DNA of 64,000 bases from Desulfobacter sp. (GCA_028768545.1 CP054838.1:387501-451500); one strand, 5' to 3'; numbered from the stretch's first letter, positions 55,289 to 64,000 are shown. The notes: generated from the letters alone by a model not told the origin. Numbers and translations: made by a program.

Positions 55289-56140
55289 ATGAAAAAAGTA
55301 ACGGTTCTGGGGGCGGGCATCATGGGGGCAGGCATTGCCCAATGTGCGGCCCAGGCAGGATTTGAGGTCATCTTAAGAGACATGGAAGACCGGTTTGTTG
55401 AAAACGGTCTGACCACCATAAAATCCAACCTGGACCGGGCCGTGTCCAAGGGAAAAATGACCTCAAAAGAGGCAGACACGGTCATGGACCGGGTCTCGGG
55501 CACCACAGACCTGACCATGGCCGCCCGGGATGCCGACCTTGTCATCGAGGCCATCATCGAGGTCATGGAGATCAAAAAACAGGTCTTCAGGGAGTTGGAT
55601 ACCATCTGCAAAAAAGAGGCCTTGTTTGCCTCCAACACCTCGGGTCTTTCCATCACGGAAATGGCCTCGGCCACAGGAAGGCCGGGCCAGTTCATCGGCA
55701 TGCATTTTTTCAACCCCGTGCCTGTGATGCGCCTTGTGGAGCTTATCCGGGGATTTACCACCTCGGACGACACCTTGAACATGGCCAAGGATTTTGTGGA
55801 CAAAATCAAGAAAACCGCCATTGAGGTGAAAGAAGCCCCGGGATTTGCCGTAAACCGAATCCTCTGCCCCATGATCAACGAGGCCATCTTTGTTCTGGCC
55901 GAAGGCATTGCATCCCCCGAGGATATTGACAATGCCATGACCCTGGGAGCCAACCATCCCATAGGGCCCCTGGCCCTGGCAGACATGGTGGGACTGGACA
56001 CCATGCTCCTGGTTTTGGAAGGCTTTCATTCGGAACTGGGAGAAGACAAATACAGGCCCGCCCCCCTGCTCAGGAAAATGGTCAGGGCAGGATATTTGGG
56101 AAGAAAAAGCGGCAAAGGCTTTTACGACTATACAACATAG
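55289..56140 (+). CDS. 3-hydroxyacyl-CoA (3-hydroxybutyryl-CoA) dehydrogenase
   Basis: A 283-residue NAD(P)-dependent enzyme oxidising 3-hydroxyacyl-CoA to 3-ketoacyl-CoA. It has the nucleotide motif [17 protein letters not shown], the catalytic His in [15 protein letters not shown] and the C-terminal substrate-domain motif [11 protein letters not shown]. Length fits the short monofunctional Hbd/PaaH type. A ribosome site (GGGAGGAGAGC) precedes the ATG. First gene of the sigma-54-controlled operon. Confidence 0.94.
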   Translation: MKKVTVLGAGIMGAGIAQCAAQAGFEVILRDMEDRFVENGLTTIKSNLDRAVSKGKMTSKEADTVMDRVSGTTDLTMAARDADLVIEAIIEVMEIKKQVFRELDTICKKEALFASNTSGLSITEMASATGRPGQFIGMHFFNPVPVMRLVELIRGFTTSDDTLNMAKDFVDKIKKTAIEVKEAPGFAVNRILCPMINEAIFVLAEGIASPEDIDNAMTLGANHPIGPLALADMVGLDTMLLVLEGFHSELGEDKYRPAPLLRKMVRAGYLGRKSGKGFYDYTT

Positions 56141-56216
56141 GGTAACCCTTTTTTGAATACTAAAGAGCAACTTTAATCATCAAGGTTTTGGCTGATAATA
56201 CAGACAAGGAGGCAGT

Positions 56217-58028
56217 ATGGCGCAGCAGGTAGCAGACCGGCGGGATGTGGACTTTGTGCTCCACGAACAATTAAAGGTGGCGAACTTGAGCCGGCACGAA
56301 CAATTTGAAGATTTTAACGAAAAAACCATTGATATGGTGGTTTCCGAGGCAAGAAACCTGGCCATCAAGGAGCTGCTGCCCTATCTCAAGGAGGCGGACG
56401 AAGAGGGCTGCACCTTTGACAACGGCCAGGTCTCAGTGCCCAAAGCCTTTCACCGGGCATACAAACTCTTTGCCGAAGGTGAATGGATTGCCATGTGCGA
56501 TGACCCGGACTGGGGCGGCCAGGGCATGCCCGCAACCGTGGCTCTGGCGGCCAACAATTTTTTTAACGGAGCCAACTATCCGTTTATGCTCCACAATATC
56601 CTGGCCCACGGGGCCGGCAAGCTTGTGGAAAAATTCGGCACGGACAAACAAAAAGAACTTTACTTGAAAAAAATGTACACCGGTGTCTGGGGCGGTTCCA
56701 TGCTGTTGACCGAACCCGAGGCAGGATCCGATGTGGGGGCGCTCACCACCCGTGCCACACCCAACGGGGACGGAACTTACTCCATTGTGGGCAATAAAAT
56801 CTTTATCTCGTCCGGAGACAACGACCTGGTTGAAAACGTCATCCACCCGGTGCTGGCCCGGATTGAAGGGGCTCCTGAAGGCACTGCCGGCATCTCGCTT
56901 TTCCTGGTGCCCAAGTTCCGGGTGGGGGATGACGGGTCCATGGGCGAGTTCAACGACATCGTCTGTACCGGGATCGAAGAAAAAATGGGGATCCACGGCA
57001 GTCCCACCTGTTCCATGGCATTGGGGGGCAAGGGCCAATGCATCGGCACCCTTTTGGGCCAGGAAAACCGCGGCATGAGCGCCATGTTTGTGATGATGAA
57101 CGAGGCCAGGCTCCACGTGGGCATGCAGGGGTTTGCCTGTGCCAGCGCCTCCTACCTCAACGCCTTAAACTATGCCAAAGAACGGGTCCAGGGCGCAGCC
57201 CTCACCGCCCCCAAAGGCTCTCCCGGGGTGCCCATTATCCAGCACCCGGATATCCGGCGGATTTTGCTCAACATGAAATCCCATACCGAGGCCATGAGAT
57301 CCATCCTCTATTATGTGGGATACATGGAAGACCGGCTCAAGGTGGCTGACAATGATGAAGACCGGGCCCGGTTCCAGGGCATCATTGATGTGCTCATCCC
57401 CGTGGCCAAGGGCTATATCACGGACCGGGCCTTTGAACTTTGCTCGGACGGGGTCCAGGTCTTCGGGGGATACGGATTTATCAAGGAATATCCCCAGGAG
57501 CAGATCCTGAGAGACTGCAAAATCACCCAGATTTACGAAGGCACCAACGGGATCCAGGCCATGGACCTTTTGGGCAGAAAACTGGGCCTGAACAAAGGAA
57601 AAGCCTTTACCGACCTTATCGGCGAAGTCTCCGCCACCATTGAAACCGCCAAAAACGTGGCGGGCCTATCCCCCCAGGCAGAACTTCTGGAATCCACCCT
57701 GACCCAACTCATGGAAACCGCCAAATCCCTTGGCAGCCTCATGGGAGAGGGTAAAATTGAGCAGGCATTTTCCCATGCCCATCCCTTTTTGGATGTAACA
57801 GGCGACGTGCTCATGGCCTGGATGCTCTTGTGGCGGGCCGTGATTGCCTCAGAAAAACTTGAGGCCAAACCCAAGAAAAAAGACAAGGCCTTTTACCAGG
57901 GAATCCTGGCCTCGGCCCAGTTTTTTACCGCATCAATACTGCCCGTGACCCAGGGCAAAATGGCGGCCATCCAGGCCTGCGACAATGCCGCCATGGAGAT
58001 AGCAGACGAGGCGTTTGCATCAAAATAA
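56217..58028 (+). CDS. acyl-CoA dehydrogenase with extended C-terminus
   Basis: A 603-residue FAD enzyme introducing the 2,3 double bond into acyl-CoA. Flavin and substrate segments include MLTEPEAGSDVGAL and KMGIHGSPTCSM. The catalytic Glu is in QIYEGTNGIQAMDLLGRKL. The extra about 130 C-terminal residues place it with the long acyl-CoA dehydrogenases (DmdC/FadE5-like group). A ribosome site (AAGGAGGCAGT) precedes the start at 56217. Second gene of the operon. Confidence 0.93.
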   Translation: MAQQVADRRDVDFVLHEQLKVANLSRHEQFEDFNEKTIDMVVSEARNLAIKELLPYLKEADEEGCTFDNGQVSVPKAFHRAYKLFAEGEWIAMCDDPDWGGQGMPATVALAANNFFNGANYPFMLHNILAHGAGKLVEKFGTDKQKELYLKKMYTGVWGGSMLLTEPEAGSDVGALTTRATPNGDGTYSIVGNKIFISSGDNDLVENVIHPVLARIEGAPEGTAGISLFLVPKFRVGDDGSMGEFNDIVCTGIEEKMGIHGSPTCSMALGGKGQCIGTLLGQENRGMSAMFVMMNEARLHVGMQGFACASASYLNALNYAKERVQGAALTAPKGSPGVPIIQHPDIRRILLNMKSHTEAMRSILYYVGYMEDRLKVADNDEDRARFQGIIDVLIPVAKGYITDRAFELCSDGVQVFGGYGFIKEYPQEQILRDCKITQIYEGTNGIQAMDLLGRKLGLNKGKAFTDLIGEVSATIETAKNVAGLSPQAELLESTLTQLMETAKSLGSLMGEGKIEQAFSHAHPFLDVTGDVLMAWMLLWRAVIASEKLEAKPKKKDKAFYQGILASAQFFTASILPVTQGKMAAIQACDNAAMEIADEAFASK

Positions 58029-58059
58029 CTGAACTCAACCTAAATGAAGGAATACAAAA

Positions 58060-59310
58060 ATGAAAGACGTTGTGATTGTATCGGCCTGCCGCACGGCCAT
58101 CGGTGCCTTCGGCGGCACCCTCAAAAATCTGAACGGCGCCTATATCGCCAGTATCACCATGAAAGAAGCCATCAAACGGGCAGGCATTGACCCTGACATC
58201 ATTGACGATGTCCGCTACGGCACCTGTGTAGAGCACCATGACACCCTCAACACCACACGGGTGGGGGCCCTAATGGCCGGCATCCCTGAATCCGTACCTG
58301 CCGTGACCATCAACCGGGTCTGCATCTCGGGCATGGAATCCGTACTCTCGGGCATGGCCATGATCCAGGCCGGCATGGCCGATGTCATCCTGGCCGGCGG
58401 GGTCGAGCATATGTCAGGGGTTCCCTATACCGTACCCAAGGCACGCTGGGGCTGCCGCCTCCAGGACACCCAGTTTGTGGACGCCATGATCCACGCCCTT
58501 CACTGCGGCTCCCATGTCATGCCCTTTGATGAGACCACCCCGCTCAACACGGCTGAAGCCCCGGCCTCTTATTTCATGGGCAAGCCCTATATCATGGGCC
58601 ATACCGCAGAATTTGTGGCCCAGCATCTCAATATTTCCAGGCAGGAGATGGACGAGGTGGCCCTGCGCTCCCACAATAATGCGGAACGGGCCACCAATGA
58701 CGGCTCTTTTGCCGATGAAATCGTTCCCATTGAAGTGCCCCAGCGGAAAAAAGATCCTTTGATCTTTGACAAGGACGAACATTTCAGACCCGGCATGACC
58801 ATGGAAAAACTTGCAGCCCTGCCCCCGGCCTTTATCCCCAAAACCGGTAAAGTCACGGCAGGCAACTCCTCGGGCATCAATGACGGGTCCACAGGACTTG
58901 TGATCATGTCTGCTGACAAGGCAAAGGAACTGGGTCTTGCCCCCATTGCACGGATCAAAGCCTCTGGCATGGGCGCCTGCCATCCCACGGTCATGGGAAT
59001 TTCCCCTGTGCCGGCCGTAAACAATCTTCTGGACAGATCCGGCCTTAAGATAAACGATTTCCAGCTCATGGAAGTCAACGAAGCCTTTGCCTCCCAGTAT
59101 CTCGGGTGTGAAAAAGAACTCGGCCTGAACCGGGAAATCACCAATGTCAACGGCTCGGGCATCGGCCTTGGCCATCCTGTTGGCAGCACCGGCGCAAGGA
59201 TCATCACCACCCTGATCTATGCCATGAAAAAACGGGGCGACTCCCTGGGCATGGCCACCCTCTGCGGCGGCGGCGGGGTTGCCATGGCCTGCGCCATTGA
59301 GATGCTTTAA
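58060..59310 (+). CDS. acetyl-CoA acetyltransferase (thiolase)
   Basis: A 416-residue thiolase cleaving 3-ketoacyl-CoA to acetyl-CoA. The nucleophile is Cys88 (NRVCISGMESV), His372 lies in GLGHPVGSTGAR and Cys402 in LCGGGGVAM. It completes a dehydrogenase-hydroxyacyl dehydrogenase-thiolase set; no enoyl-CoA hydratase is in this operon. The substrate length is not set by sequence. Third gene of the operon. Confidence 0.94.
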   Translation: MKDVVIVSACRTAIGAFGGTLKNLNGAYIASITMKEAIKRAGIDPDIIDDVRYGTCVEHHDTLNTTRVGALMAGIPESVPAVTINRVCISGMESVLSGMAMIQAGMADVILAGGVEHMSGVPYTVPKARWGCRLQDTQFVDAMIHALHCGSHVMPFDETTPLNTAEAPASYFMGKPYIMGHTAEFVAQHLNISRQEMDEVALRSHNNAERATNDGSFADEIVPIEVPQRKKDPLIFDKDEHFRPGMTMEKLAALPPAFIPKTGKVTAGNSSGINDGSTGLVIMSADKAKELGLAPIARIKASGMGACHPTVMGISPVPAVNNLLDRSGLKINDFQLMEVNEAFASQYLGCEKELGLNREITNVNGSGIGLGHPVGSTGARIITTLIYAMKKRGDSLGMATLCGGGGVAMACAIEML

Positions 59311-59360
59311 ATTGGTCCCATCCCTTATCCGCCCATAATCCAGGCCGGAATAAACACCTT

Positions 59361-59391
59361 GATCATCCCGGTCATCCGGACCGGGATGATC
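59361..59391 (+). other. strong intercistronic hairpin after the thiolase gene
   Basis: Perfect 12-bp arms GATCATCCCGGT (59361-59372) and ACCGGGATGATC (59380-59391) enclose a 7-base loop. No T run follows, so it is probably an mRNA-stabilising or processing hairpin, or a rho-linked terminator, between the thiolase and the next gene. Confidence 0.55.
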
Positions 59392-59419
59392 GGGCGCCAC
59401 ACGGCAGAGGAGACCTAAA

Positions 59420-59474
59420 ATGACCGTTGCAGACATTATACAAAACCGCAGTTCGGTAAGGGCGTTCACAGATA
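59420..59474 (+). pseudogene. nitroreductase-family protein, N-terminal stub
   Basis: Eighteen codons, MTVADIIQNRSSVRAFTD, match the start of nitroreductase-like flavoproteins (RxSxRxF motif). The gene has a ribosome site (AGAGGAG) and would be the fourth gene of the beta-oxidation operon. An IS630 element begins at 59475 after the TA at 59473-59474. The rest of the gene is not in the window. Confidence 0.7.
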
Positions 59475-59839
59475 TAGCAGAGCAAACAATTACTTGAACA
59501 AGGATTTATACAACTTATATTTTCCCCATGAGATATTCATCAGATTTACGCAAACGCGTTATAGATTTTGTAGAAAATGGAGGAAGCAAGACGGAAGCTG
59601 CCAGTCAGTTTAATGTATCCCGTGGAAGTGTTCACAACTGGACGTCTGCCGAAGATGGTTTGTCATACAAGAAACCCGGTCCAAAAGGACCACGAAGTTT
59701 GGATCTGGAAGCTTTGCGCCTCCATGTGGAGACAAATGATGACATGACACAATCGGAAAGGGCGCAGCATTTCGGAGTATCCCGTGCCTGTATCTGGTAT
59801 AATATGAAACAACTCGGAATCACTCGAAAAAAAAGATGA
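59475..59839 (+). mobile_element. IS630-family element, truncated by IS256 copy D
   Basis: Identical in the compared part to the first 365 bases of the element at 49478, including the TAGCAGAGC end and all of OrfA (59528-59839). It stops at the IS256 end just as the A8 frameshift run is passed. OrfB and the right end are lost, so it cannot move on its own. Confidence 0.9.
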
Positions 59840-61288
59840 GGGAATGTTCAGAATTCTGTGTCACGGTTTCGGTTCCCGGATCTGCCTCAGCGCCAGCGGA
59901 AGTAAAAGTCAGGTCCGAGAATGGGCCTTCAATCAGCCACGTCGGAGGAGTTGACTTTTGCTGGAGTGGAGTTCCTGGAACCATCTTTTCCATCTGTAAA
60001 TAAATCCCTATCAAATTCCCAGCTCTTTATCCAGCCGGCCTTCAAAGAAAATTGCCAACTGGGAAATTGTCAGTGACCAATTTTGAATCGGCATTGTCCA
60101 TTTTTTACTGGCGTTCTGGATCCCCATGTAAAGCAGCTTTAACAGGCTGTCCTGGTTCGGGAATGATCCCTTTGTTTTGGTCAGTTTTCGAAACTGTCGA
60201 TGCACAGCCTCAATGGTATTTGTGGTGTATATTATCCGTCGAATCTCTTCTGGATATTTAAAGAAATGACTGAGGCGTTCCCAGTTGTTCCGCCAGGATT
60301 TTATCACAATCGGGTATTTGTCATTCCATTTATTTTCCAAGATATCCAGTTCTTCTTCGGCCAGATCCTTATTGACCGCTTTATAAACACGTTTTAGATC
60401 TGCCATAAATTCCTTTTTATTTTTGGAACCAACGTATTTCAATGAATTTCGGATCTGGTGGACTACGCAGACTTGAACTTCTGTGTCCGGGAATATGGTC
60501 TCAATGGCCTCGGGAAAACCTTTTAGACCATCAACACAGGCAATCAGGATATCTTTTACCCCTCGGTTTGAAAGGTCTGTTAACACCTGCAGCCAGAAGT
60601 TCGCACCCTCATTCTCGGATATGTACAGCCCAAGAACCTCTTTGCGGCCCTCGATATTCACCCCAAGAATTGTGTAAACGGCTTTGCTGCCGACCTTTCC
60701 GTTTTCTCGTACTTTATAATGTATGGCATCAAGCCATACGATTGGGTACACATTTTCCAACGGCCTGGCCTGCCATTCTTTGACGGTATGGATGATTTTA
60801 TCGGTAATGGTGCTCAGAGTGGCATTTGAAATCTCAAGTCCATAGATTTCCTGTAAATGGGAAGCCATATCATTATAACTCATGCCCAGGCCGTAAAGGG
60901 CTATTATCTTTCTTTCAATTTCATCGCTGAGCGTTGTCTGATGTTTTTTGACGATCTGTGGAGAGAAGGTTCCGGCCCTGTCACGCGGGGTTTTTAGCTC
61001 AAATTTACCATCCAGGGATTTAATGGTCTTTTTGCTTTTTCCATTACGGCGGTTGGCAGAAACTTCCTGCCCGAGATGGGACTCCAACTCTCCTTCAAGA
61101 GCAGCTTCAGCAAGATTTTTGATTAATGATGTAAGGACGCCGCCCTTACCTGTGAAGGGTTTACCTTCCTGGATGCCTTTAAGGGCTTTTTGAAAATCAA
61201 ATTCGGTGTTTTCTTCGGTCATGTCAGTTCTCCTTATTTAGCTGAGTATATCAGCTTTCATTCAACTGACACAGAATTTTGAACGCCC
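59840..61288 (-). mobile_element. IS256-family element, copy D (1449 bp)
   Basis: Complete, with the same ends as copies A and C. The left flank is the IS630 remnant (AAAAGATGA). The right flank is the decayed TatT gene (CTCGTCATG begins right after it). No target duplication, so the element joins two unrelated pieces of DNA. Confidence 0.92.
60011..61222 (-). CDS. IS256-family (mutator-type) transposase, copy D
   Basis: 403 residues, with Asp165, Asp231 and Glu338. It differs from copies A and C at a handful of residues (for example CVVHQ preceded by EVQV). Probably functional. Confidence 0.95.
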   Translation of the reverse strand: MTEENTEFDFQKALKGIQEGKPFTGKGGVLTSLIKNLAEAALEGELESHLGQEVSANRRNGKSKKTIKSLDGKFELKTPRDRAGTFSPQIVKKHQTTLSDEIERKIIALYGLGMSYNDMASHLQEIYGLEISNATLSTITDKIIHTVKEWQARPLENVYPIVWLDAIHYKVRENGKVGSKAVYTILGVNIEGRKEVLGLYISENEGANFWLQVLTDLSNRGVKDILIACVDGLKGFPEAIETIFPDTEVQVCVVHQIRNSLKYVGSKNKKEFMADLKRVYKAVNKDLAEEELDILENKWNDKYPIVIKSWRNNWERLSHFFKYPEEIRRIIYTTNTIEAVHRQFRKLTKTKGSFPNQDSLLKLLYMGIQNASKKWTMPIQNWSLTISQLAIFFEGRLDKELGI

Positions 61289-61777
61289 TCGTCATGAAGG
61301 GGTCTGTCAAACATCATTTTGGCATAGAGTTTGGCATAGACCACCTTGGTCATCAGGTTTTTTCCTTTGGACAGATCAATGGCTTTTTCAAAATAAATTT
61401 TTCCCTGGTCTGGTTTTCCGCCTAACGCCGGAGGGAGAAAGGTGGACAAGGTGCCAAGATATAGATAGGCTGCCCCGTCCCTGAATGTTTCATCCACACG
61501 GATCACATGCGCCATGATGGCCTCGATACGTGATATTTCAGCCAGAGCATTAAAATCGTCTTTATTGGCCATAATCCATGAGGCCGCAGGCATGGTCATT
61601 GGCCTGACACATGGCATTCTGGGCATAGTTGTTTAAAATACTTTTGGAAAGATGGTGCATCATATTGGACTTGACTGAACAGCCCTGGGCAATGAAGGTG
61701 ACCAGGAAAGGCAATATCCAGAGCAGGGGCACAAAATAAGCCCTTTTGTGAATCAACGTCCTGAACCTGAGCAGCAT
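61289..61777 (-). pseudogene. TRAP-transporter-associated TatT-family lipoprotein, decayed and truncated
   Basis: TatT proteins are periplasmic helical lipoproteins linked to TRAP transporters. The 5' part starts MLLRFRTLIHKRAY with lipobox AQGC, then SVKSNMMHHLSKSILNN. It jumps straight to a later segment (YAQNAMCQANDHACG) and stops. The core continues in another frame (ASWIMANKDDFNALAEISRIEAIM, DGAAYLYLGTLSTFLPPALGGKP) until the IS256 end cuts it at MFDRPLHDE. So internal deletions, a frameshift and an IS truncation are all visible. No TRAP permease genes are adjacent. Confidence 0.72.
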
Positions 61778-61951
61778 AAGAGATTTTGTCCTTAAAGAGT
61801 CTTCAGTTTAGATATTTTATGACCAACAATTTTAATTAATTAAGAATAAAAAATAGCCTGTTTTTTAAAAAAATGCAACTGGATTCACATGGCCCGGGCG
61901 TGGGTTTTTAAGATAAATGAATTTATTATGGGTTGAATTCAGCCCAATCAT

Positions 61952-61960
61952 GATATAATG
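61952..61960 (+). promoter_or_regulatory. extended -10 promoter for the nfeD pair
   Basis: TGATATAAT contains a perfect -10 TATAAT (61955-61960) with an upstream TG, the extended -10 form that needs little -35. A TTGAAT lies 15 bases upstream. Transcription would start near 61967, about 47 bases ahead of the ATG at 62014. Intergenic sequence 61778-61950 has no other recognised element. Confidence 0.6.
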
Positions 61961-62013
61961 CCTATACAATAGTCCTTAACTAAAAATTTTTCAGTTTGGA
62001 AAAGACCGAAATC

Positions 62014-63486
62014 ATGATGCCAAAACCCAATTTTTTTGCATTTTTGATCCTCACCCTGCTGGCGTCCAGTTTTTTGCCTGCAGCCGCCAGCCCCCCTGCT
62101 TCAAAGGTTTATATCATTCCGGTTTCCGGCATGGTAGAGCCGGGAATGGCCGCCTATGTCAAAAGGGCGATAGAGGAAGTTGAACATGATAAAAATGCCA
62201 TTTTAGTGTTCAAGCTGGACACCTTTGGTGGGCGGGTGGATGCCGCGTTTGAGATTGTGGAGACCATATCTGCGGTGCCAAAGGAACGGACCATCGCCTA
62301 TTTAGAAAAAAGGGCGATTTCCGCAGGCGCCCTGATTGCCCTGGCTTCAGGCACCCTGATCATGAAGGAGAACACCCTGATCGGTGACTGCGCTCCCATT
62401 ATTCAGTCCAATGAAGGTCAAAAGGAGGCCGGGGAAAAGACCCAGACCGTTCTCAGAGCCCAGTTCCGGACGCTTGCAAAGAGGAACAACTATCCTGAGG
62501 TCCTGGCTGAGGCCATGGTGACCAAGTCAATGGAGGTCTATTCCCTTACCCTGGATAACACGACCCAATACATGGACAAAACAGCCTATGATGACCTGTC
62601 AGAGGCTGAAAAGAAAAAGGTGTCGGGAAAAAAGACCATTGTGGCCAAAGGCGAGCTTTTGACCATGGATGATACGGAAGCCAAGGATCTTGGGTTTTCT
62701 AAAACCAGTGTTAAAAATTTGGATCAGGCTCTGGCCTTTTTAGGGGTTCAGGCATACCAGCGAATTGAAATTTCAGAATCCTGGTCCGAGAACCTGGTCC
62801 GGGTGCTCCAGCCTTTTTTACCTTTGCTCATGCTTTTGGGGATCGGGGCGGTGTACACGGAAATCAAGGCGCCCGGGTTCGGCATCCCCGGCATCATTGG
62901 CATTTTTTGTCTGGGCCTGGTGTTTTTTAACCAATACCTGGTGGGGCTTGCCGATTATACTGAGCTGCTGGTTTTTTTCATCGGGTTTCTTCTGTTGGGG
63001 GTTGAGGTCTTTGTACTGCCCGGATTTGGTGTGGCCGGCATTTCCGCTCTCATGGTCATTGGTATTGGCCTGGTCCTTTCTTTTCAAAATTTTGTGTTTC
63101 CGGACCCTGCCCTGCCCTGGGAAGCCCGGCTCATGCTTAAAAATGTCTCTTTTGTCATGGGCAGTTTTCTCGGGGCCCTTGTGGTCTCTTTTTTGATGAT
63201 CCGTTTTGTTTTGCCCCGAATATCAACCCTGATCAAAGGGCCGTATTTGTCTGCTACTCTGGAAGACGCCCGTGCAGATTCAGCACAATCTCTGGAGGTC
63301 AGCCCGGGGGAAGCCGGGATTGCTCTGACCCAGCTTCGGCCTTCGGGCAAGATCAGGATTAAAAACAAGAAAATAGATGCCATTACCCAGGGCGACTTTA
63401 TTGATGCCAATGCGCGGGTCCGGGTGCTGGAAATTGTTCACAACCATGTGATTGTAGAAAAACAGGAGAACAAGGAAGATAAATGA
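62014..63486 (+). CDS. NfeD-family membrane-bound serine protease (ClpP class)
   Basis: A 490-residue protein with an N-terminal signal segment. It has a ClpP-like protease domain (about 30-230, Ser in AISAGALIALASG, Lys candidate after VTKSMEVYSLT), four to five membrane helices and a C-terminal OB-like NfeD domain. Relatives cleave stomatin-type membrane proteins. The ATG at 62014 has GGAAAAG upstream at good spacing; the frame is open further back to a TTG at 61996. It overlaps the next gene by ATGA. Confidence 0.85.
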   Translation: MMPKPNFFAFLILTLLASSFLPAAASPPASKVYIIPVSGMVEPGMAAYVKRAIEEVEHDKNAILVFKLDTFGGRVDAAFEIVETISAVPKERTIAYLEKRAISAGALIALASGTLIMKENTLIGDCAPIIQSNEGQKEAGEKTQTVLRAQFRTLAKRNNYPEVLAEAMVTKSMEVYSLTLDNTTQYMDKTAYDDLSEAEKKKVSGKKTIVAKGELLTMDDTEAKDLGFSKTSVKNLDQALAFLGVQAYQRIEISESWSENLVRVLQPFLPLLMLLGIGAVYTEIKAPGFGIPGIIGIFCLGLVFFNQYLVGLADYTELLVFFIGFLLLGVEVFVLPGFGVAGISALMVIGIGLVLSFQNFVFPDPALPWEARLMLKNVSFVMGSFLGALVVSFLMIRFVLPRISTLIKGPYLSATLEDARADSAQSLEVSPGEAGIALTQLRPSGKIRIKNKKIDAITQGDFIDANARVRVLEIVHNHVIVEKQENKEDK

Positions 63487-63959
63487 AAGTTTATATACTG
63501 CCGGTTGTATTTCAGATATTCGGAGTTCTGGTTGTGGTGGCCGAGGTCTTTATTCCGTCCATGGGACTGCTTACGGCCATTGCCCTGGGACTTATCGGTT
63601 ATTCCCTATATTTGGCCTTTACCACGATTTCTTCTGCCGCCTTTTTTGTTTTTCTCGGGGCTGACCTTGTGGTTCTGCCCCTGGTTTTGATATTGGGGTT
63701 GAAAATCTTAGCCATTTCCCCCCTTGCACTTAAGAAGAAGCTTTCATCCGGGGACGGGGTGGTGTCCCAGGCCCAGGGTCTGGAGAGGTATTTAAACAAA
63801 AAAGGCCGGTCCCTTACGGTGCTTCGGCCTTCGGGAACTGCCGTGATAGACGACGTCCGTCTGGATGTGGTGACGGATGGGGAGTATATTGAGGCTCAAG
63901 TACCGGTTCAGGTGACAGGGGTTACGGGAAACCAGGTGGTCGTGGCAAGAATCGGTTAG
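63483..63959 (+). CDS. small NfeD-domain membrane protein
   Basis: A 158-residue protein with two to three membrane helices (about 1-65) and a C-terminal OB-fold NfeD domain (RSLTVLRPSGTAVIDDVRLDVVTDGEYIE, GNQVVVARI). It is translationally coupled to the long NfeD protease, the usual long/short pair arrangement. A stomatin/flotillin gene often follows such pairs but is not within the window. Confidence 0.85.
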   Translation: MKVYILPVVFQIFGVLVVVAEVFIPSMGLLTAIALGLIGYSLYLAFTTISSAAFFVFLGADLVVLPLVLILGLKILAISPLALKKKLSSGDGVVSQAQGLERYLNKKGRSLTVLRPSGTAVIDDVRLDVVTDGEYIEAQVPVQVTGVTGNQVVVARIG

Positions 63960-64000
63960 ACAAAAGTTTACATAAAAGTTGATCAAGGCTTAGTCAATTA

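Noticed and set aside
1..64000. CRISPR arrays, prophage genes, tRNA genes, integrons or defence islands
   Set aside because: No regularly spaced repeats, phage structural genes, cloverleaf sequences or restriction/Cas-type genes were seen on either strand.

Overview
The window looks like chromosome from a Gram-negative, anaerobic, sulfate-reducer-like deltaproteobacterium (Desulfobacterales is my best guess). This is inferred from the start of the 16S rRNA, the mix of beta-oxidation, iron-dependent alcohol dehydrogenase and Si-type citrate synthase genes, the sigma-54 regulation and the outer-membrane lipoprotein genes. No taxonomic search could be run. About 45 host protein genes are visible. 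At least a dozen are broken by insertion sequences, frameshifts or stop codons, and ten IS copies from five families lie in 64 kb. That load suggests recent IS expansion and relaxed selection.

Layout. 1-600: 5' end of a 16S rRNA gene with its promoter, reading left. 601-4301: threonine aldolase, a glycerophosphodiesterase with an in-frame stop, citrate synthase and an FmdB-type zinc ribbon protein. 4302-7026: an ISAs1-type element carrying an IS256-type element. 7027-11149: a poly-gamma-glutamate operon in which a membrane-anchored aspartoacylase/succinylglutamate-desuccinylase-like enzyme precedes pgsB, pgsC and pgsW. 11150-14654: 2-hydroxyacid dehydrogenase, GNAT protein, RluA-type pseudouridine synthase and TetR regulator. 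14800-20185: an operon under a predicted TetR-type control region, with a frameshifted acyl-CoA ligase, an enoyl-CoA hydratase split by an ISKra4-type element and an APC permease. 20260-23910: an rluA remnant, two tandem IS256 copies, a truncated unknown gene and an HD-domain gene shifted out of frame at a C tract.

24078-29216: YjbQ, transketolase, a radical SAM protein and a YdgA-like gene with two adjacent C tracts. 29390-35689: an operon of hsp20, lon, rlpA, gmhB and recD2. 35855-45126: a hybrid histidine kinase, lnt, prfB (with its programmed frameshift), an HD protein, a porin-like protein, an iron alcohol dehydrogenase and a second, frame-broken hybrid kinase. 45137-53484: a cNMP-binding protein and a lipoprotein operon (LpoB, COG3014-type, two LPP20-like), into which an IS3 element and an ISAs1 element carrying a nested IS630 have inserted. 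53520-59474: a sigma-54 activator divergent from a beta-oxidation operon (hydroxyacyl-CoA dehydrogenase, acyl-CoA dehydrogenase, thiolase, nitroreductase stub) with a good -24/-12 promoter. 59475-61777: IS630 remnant, IS256 copy and a decayed TatT lipoprotein gene. 62014-63959: an NfeD protease/partner pair.

The most interesting features are the variant poly-gamma-glutamate operon, three genes switched out of frame at 9-10 base G/C tracts (phase variation or homopolymer miscalls), the nested IS insertions whose host genes can be rebuilt exactly, and the sigma-54 switch for beta-oxidation.
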